A program made the translations under genes and the position numbers. A stretch of 14,935 nucleotides of DNA from Spirochaetaceae bacterium (GTDB lineage: Bacteria > Spirochaetota > Spirochaetia > Treponematales > Breznakiellaceae), in contig JAISOO010000062.1 of NCBI GenBank assembly GCA_031275595.1, positions 1 through 14,935 on the forward strand. Reading direction: 5' to 3'. Positions 13,365 to 14,935 of this stretch are shown piece after piece. The first letter of the stretch is position 1. The number at the start of each line of letters is the position of its first letter. A model generated the notes under the pieces. The model was not told the origin of the DNA, did no database searches, and saw only the letters and a program-made list of their open reading frames with translations.

Positions 13365-14170
13365 TCATCGGCATAGATATCGGCAGTACTACGACCAAGG
13401 CGGTGGCCATTGATCCCGCGGGGGAAATGAGAAAGATCAAAACCAAGGCGGTGGACGTGGTTACCTCCGCTACCGGCGCTTTTGGCAAAATTATCGTCGA
13501 AAACGATATCAGCATGGAGGACATCAGGCAAATTGTGGTTACCGGCGTCGGGGCCTCCAAGATCAAAAACAACCTTTTCGGGATCCCCACGGAAAAAATC
13601 GACGAATTCACCGCCATCGGCATCGGGGGGATGTTTCTCGCTCAAAAGGACAATATCATCATCGCCAATATCGGCACCGGCACGGCCTTTATCGAAGCCC
13701 GGAAGGATAAAATATCCCACCTGGGGGGGACCGGGGTCGGGGGGGGGACGGTCCTGGGGCTGGCAAAGAAACTCCTGATGCTCTCCCATTTTAACGGGAT
13801 AATGGAACTGGCGGAACAGGGGAACATCAACCAGGTGGATCTGCTCCTGGAGGACATTATGGACCGGGACATCAGTTTTCTGCATAAGGGAACCACGGCC
13901 TCCAATTTCGGCAAGATGCTGGATTCCGCGAAAAATGAGGATATCGCCCTGGGGCTGCTCAATCTGATGTACCAGGTGGTGGGAATAATCTCCGTATTCG
14001 CGGCAAAAAGCAAAAACATCGACCGGGTCCTGGTGACGGGGAGCGGCAGTGATAATGCCATCGGGAAAAAAATTCTCGCCAGCATCACCGGGATGTACGG
14101 CGTGGGTTTCGAATATCCCCAGGACGCGGAATACACCACCGCCATCGGCGCCGCCCTCTCCCATAAATAG
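13361..14170 (+). CDS. coaW: type II pantothenate kinase
   Basis: Phosphorylates pantothenate with ATP, the first committed step of CoA synthesis. The 269-residue protein has the ASKHA phosphate loop GIDIGSTTTKAVAID (4-18), TGVGAS (61-66), Glu82 in KIDEF (the position of the catalytic glutamate of Staphylococcus CoaW), NIGTGTAF (103-110), GGTGVGGGT (122-130), GTTASNFGKML and a closing TTAIGAALS. These match CoaW along its length. The N-terminus also recalls the BadF/BcrA activase family, but GGTGVGGGT followed by LGLAKKLL fits CoaW better. The start at 13361 overlaps the previous stop by 4 bases with GGGGA 9 bases upstream; an ATG at 13301 would extend it into the acetyltransferase without reason. 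Two G runs (13723-13729, seven; 13739-13747, nine) encode the glycine loop. The enzyme is not recognised as feedback-inhibited in Staphylococcus; that is family knowledge, not seen here. Confidence 0.88.
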   Translation: MIIGIDIGSTTTKAVAIDPAGEMRKIKTKAVDVVTSATGAFGKIIVENDISMEDIRQIVVTGVGASKIKNNLFGIPTEKIDEFTAIGIGGMFLAQKDNIIIANIGTGTAFIEARKDKISHLGGTGVGGGTVLGLAKKLLMLSHFNGIMELAEQGNINQVDLLLEDIMDRDISFLHKGTTASNFGKMLDSAKNEDIALGLLNLMYQVVGIISVFAAKSKNIDRVLVTGSGSDNAIGKKILASITGMYGVGFEYPQDAEYTTAIGAALSHK

Positions 14171-14186
14171 TGAATAAGGAATACAT

Positions 14187-14282
14187 GAGCAAAATTCCAA
14201 AACCAACCGGGGTTGGGAACCGGCTCAATTTTAATTATTCCCTGAGCATTTCCCAAAACCCGGTTGGTTTTAGGAAATGCTC
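14187..14282 (+). repeat. nested inverted repeats after coaW (possible terminator)
   Basis: GAGCATTTCC (14244-14253) plus AAAACC (14255-14260) pair with GGTTTT (14266-14271) plus GGAAATGCTC (14273-14282), giving 16 paired bases with one mismatch and a 5-base loop. An upstream near-copy of the left arm, starting GAGC at 14187 and ending AACCAACCGG at 14210, can pair with the same right arm, so two alternative structures compete. The position 74 bases after the coaW stop suits a transcript-end structure, though no T run follows. Confidence 0.6.
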
Positions 14283-14300
14283 TTGAAAAAGCGGTCTAAA

Positions 14301-14342
14301 GGATGCTTTCCCAAAAACTGACGTTTTGGGAAAGCTTCTCCT
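14301..14342 (+). repeat. TTTTGRRAM-GYTTC hairpin repeat (copy C)
   Basis: GCTTTCCCAAAA (14305-14316) and TTTTGGGAAAGC (14324-14335) are perfect 12-bp arms around ACTGACG. The tail TTTTGGGAAAGCTTC (14324-14338) resembles the tails after the stems at 411-465 and 11041-11100. T-rich DNA follows (14345-14366), so it could also stop transcription. Confidence 0.6.
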
Positions 14343-14398
14343 ATGTTTTTTTTATTTTTCTCTTTTCTTGCTTCGTTATTTGTGGTAGAGTAAGGTTG

Positions 14399-14430
14399 TC
14401 TCAAAACGTTAGTTTTTGGAACAGTTTCCT
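14399..14430 (+). repeat. TTTTGRRAM-GYTTC hairpin repeat (copy D)
   Basis: TCAAAACGTTAGTTTTTGGA (14401-14420) is, in reverse complement, close to the core of the hairpin at 14305-14335 (CCAAAAACTGACGTTTTGG). It then continues ACAGTTTC, giving the family tail TTTTGGAACAGTTTC (14414-14428). The stem here is short (5 bp). Confidence 0.45.
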
Positions 14431-14458
14431 TAAAGATTTATTGTTTACCAGTTTTCCG

Positions 14459-14479
14459 CAGGCGGCAATCCGCCGCCTG
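14459..14479 (+). other. perfect 8-bp GC-rich hairpin
   Basis: CAGGCGGC (14459-14466) and GCCGCCTG (14472-14479) flank a 5-base loop AATCC. No T run follows, so terminator function is doubtful. An AAGGAG lies 9 bases further on. Confidence 0.45.
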
Positions 14480-14500
14480 GGACGGATCAAGGAGATTGCA

Positions 14501-14737
14501 GTGGATTTCGGCTTGCCCCCCCCCGCGCATGGATTAAGTAAATTCCGTTTTCCAGCACCTATTCCGATGCTCCTCTGCCTTTCCGGCGCGGCCGGGGCCT
14601 CCCTTGGGGGGCCGGCCGTCCGGACCCTGTCGATAACGGGGGGAAGGGCCCCGTGGTCCTCGGCGCGGCGTCTCGTCTGTCCCCTCCGGCGAAAAAAAAA
14701 CGAATCCGTGGATGATCGCTCATGGCATGAAACATGA
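14501..14737 (+). CDS. small unrecognised open reading frame, doubtful
   Basis: A GTG at 14501 preceded at 6 bases by AAGGAG (14489-14494) opens a 78-codon frame ending TGA at 14735-14737. The predicted peptide is rich in Pro, Gly, Ala, Arg and Ser (VDFGLPPPAHG at its start, LRRKKNESVDDRSWHET at its end), shows no domain I know, and contains a run of nine C bases. It may be chance, or a remnant of an older gene. The ribosome-binding site is the only support. Confidence 0.17.
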   Translation: MDFGLPPPAHGLSKFRFPAPIPMLLCLSGAAGASLGGPAVRTLSITGGRAPWSSARRLVCPLRRKKNESVDDRSWHET

Positions 14738-14787
14738 GTGTTGTCATATTGAGCCAACGGCGCCCTTGGCACCGTTAAAACACACAC

Positions 14788-14821
14788 AGGAGGAGGAGGA
14801 ATGATAAAAACAACCGACTAG
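14788..14821 (+). pseudogene. gene start with very strong RBS, cut off after six codons
   Basis: AGGAGGAGGAGGA (14788-14800) abuts ATG at 14801. The frame reads M-I-K-T-T-D and then TAG at 14819-14821. A ribosome-binding site this strong is unlikely ahead of nothing. The stop coincides with a TA dinucleotide (14819-14820), the target type of IS630/Tc1 elements, and an IS630-type transposase begins 73 bases later. I infer that the element inserted into the sixth or seventh codon of a resident gene whose remainder lies beyond the window. The gene product is unknown. Confidence 0.5.
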
Positions 14822-14834
14822 TATCGTGTTACTA

Positions 14835-14866
14835 TTGACATAGTGGATAAAAAACAGTAGTATAAT
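14835..14866 (+). promoter_or_regulatory. promoter of the IS630-type transposase
   Basis: A perfect TTGACA (14835-14840) is followed by TAGTAT (14858-14863) at 17 bases, with an overlapping perfect TATAAT at 14861-14866 at 20 bases. Transcription would begin about 20 bases before the transposase start. Confidence 0.55.
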
Positions 14867-14893
14867 CGCATAGAAACCAATGGGAGGGAATCT

Positions 14894-14935
14894 ATGCCGG
14901 CAAAAAAATACAAGGTGACATTAACAGAAGATGAA
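14894..14935 (+). CDS. IS630-family transposase, N-terminal fragment
   Basis: Only the first 14 codons are inside the window: MPAKKYKVTLTEDE. This is the usual opening of the helix-turn-helix region of IS630-family transposases, which bind the element ends and join them at TA dinucleotides through a DDE catalytic domain further on. GGGAGG (14882-14887) lies 6 bases before the ATG. The identification is by recall of the N-terminal pattern and rests on few residues. The preceding promoter and the interrupted frame at 14801 agree with it. Confidence 0.68.
   Translation, partial: MPAKKYKVTLTEDE

Larger units (their letters stand above)
14171..14787. other. hairpin-rich intergenic region after coaW
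   Basis: Apart from the doubtful 78-codon frame, no gene is supported. Longer frames through this stretch mostly translate the hairpin repeats. Additional small stems are CTCATG / CATGAG (14719-14738) and AACGG-c-GCC / GGC-a-CCGTT (14756-14776), the latter just ahead of the strong ribosome-binding site at 14788. Confidence 0.5.
14821..14935 (+). mobile_element. IS630-family insertion sequence, left end (partial)
   Basis: The proposed left end follows the TA at 14819-14820. It carries a TAGTA / TACTA palindrome (14819-14834), a promoter and the transposase start, and continues past the window. The terminal inverted repeat cannot be confirmed without the other end. Confidence 0.55.

Noticed and set aside
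14303..14500. Upstream part of a 144-codon frame over the 14300-14737 region
   Set aside because: Its repeated LSQ-FW-SF pattern is only the translation of the hairpin repeats; only the portion after GTG 14501 has a ribosome-binding site, and that is kept at low confidence.
14459..14500. tRNA-like or riboswitch-like structure after the GC-rich hairpin
   Set aside because: No cloverleaf, anticodon stem or known aptamer pattern could be drawn; a single 8-bp stem only.

Overview
The window looks like a chromosomal segment of a GC-rich spirochaete, most likely a Treponema of the termite-gut type. This rests on gene content and order, not on a database match. The first operon has the order outer-membrane channel, then adaptor, then RND pump, with an adaptor that lacks the alpha-helical hairpin. 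From memory, this matches the Borrelia besC-besA-besB (BesCAB) layout. The intergenic DNA is full of short hairpin repeats, and no rRNA, tRNA or CRISPR array is visible.

Layout. Positions 1-482 are non-coding leader DNA with a dispersed hairpin repeat and a second hairpin just ahead of the first gene. Positions 483-6999 (+) hold a tightly packed operon: TolC-type outer-membrane channel, periplasmic adaptor, RND transporter and a Gfo/Idh/MocA oxidoreductase, with 4-bp overlap or 3-8 bp gaps. Positions 7037-10773 (-) hold an arginine cluster read argG, argH, then an atypical FMN-dependent alpha-hydroxy-acid-oxidase-like gene that overlaps the end of argH. Positions 10774-11105 are the divergent region between argG and a TraX-family membrane protein (11106-11924, +). 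Positions 11925-12524 are a repeat-rich intergenic stretch. It holds a well-preserved 214-bp MITE (12166-12379) with 21-bp perfect terminal inverted repeats and a 9-bp target duplication, a decayed relative beside it, and then the promoter and attenuator-like hairpin of the next operon. Positions 12525-14170 (+) are a three-gene operon: thioredoxin, phosphinothricin/methionine-sulfoximine-type N-acetyltransferase and type II pantothenate kinase. From 14171 to the end the DNA is non-coding and hairpin-rich, then comes a very strong ribosome-binding site whose reading frame stops after six codons where an IS630-family element appears to begin. That element's transposase starts at 14894 and runs off the window.

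How the parts work together. The tripartite pump would export small molecules across both membranes. argG and argH make the last two steps of arginine synthesis (citrulline plus aspartate to argininosuccinate, then to arginine and fumarate). The thioredoxin/acetyltransferase/CoaW operon combines thiol redox, N-acetylation and the first step of CoA synthesis.

The most notable unexplained material is the mobile and repeat DNA: the MITE with its duplication, the wider family of related hairpins, a second hairpin family placed just upstream of ribosome-binding sites, and the gene start apparently broken by the IS630 element. No complete novel multi-gene system was recognised.
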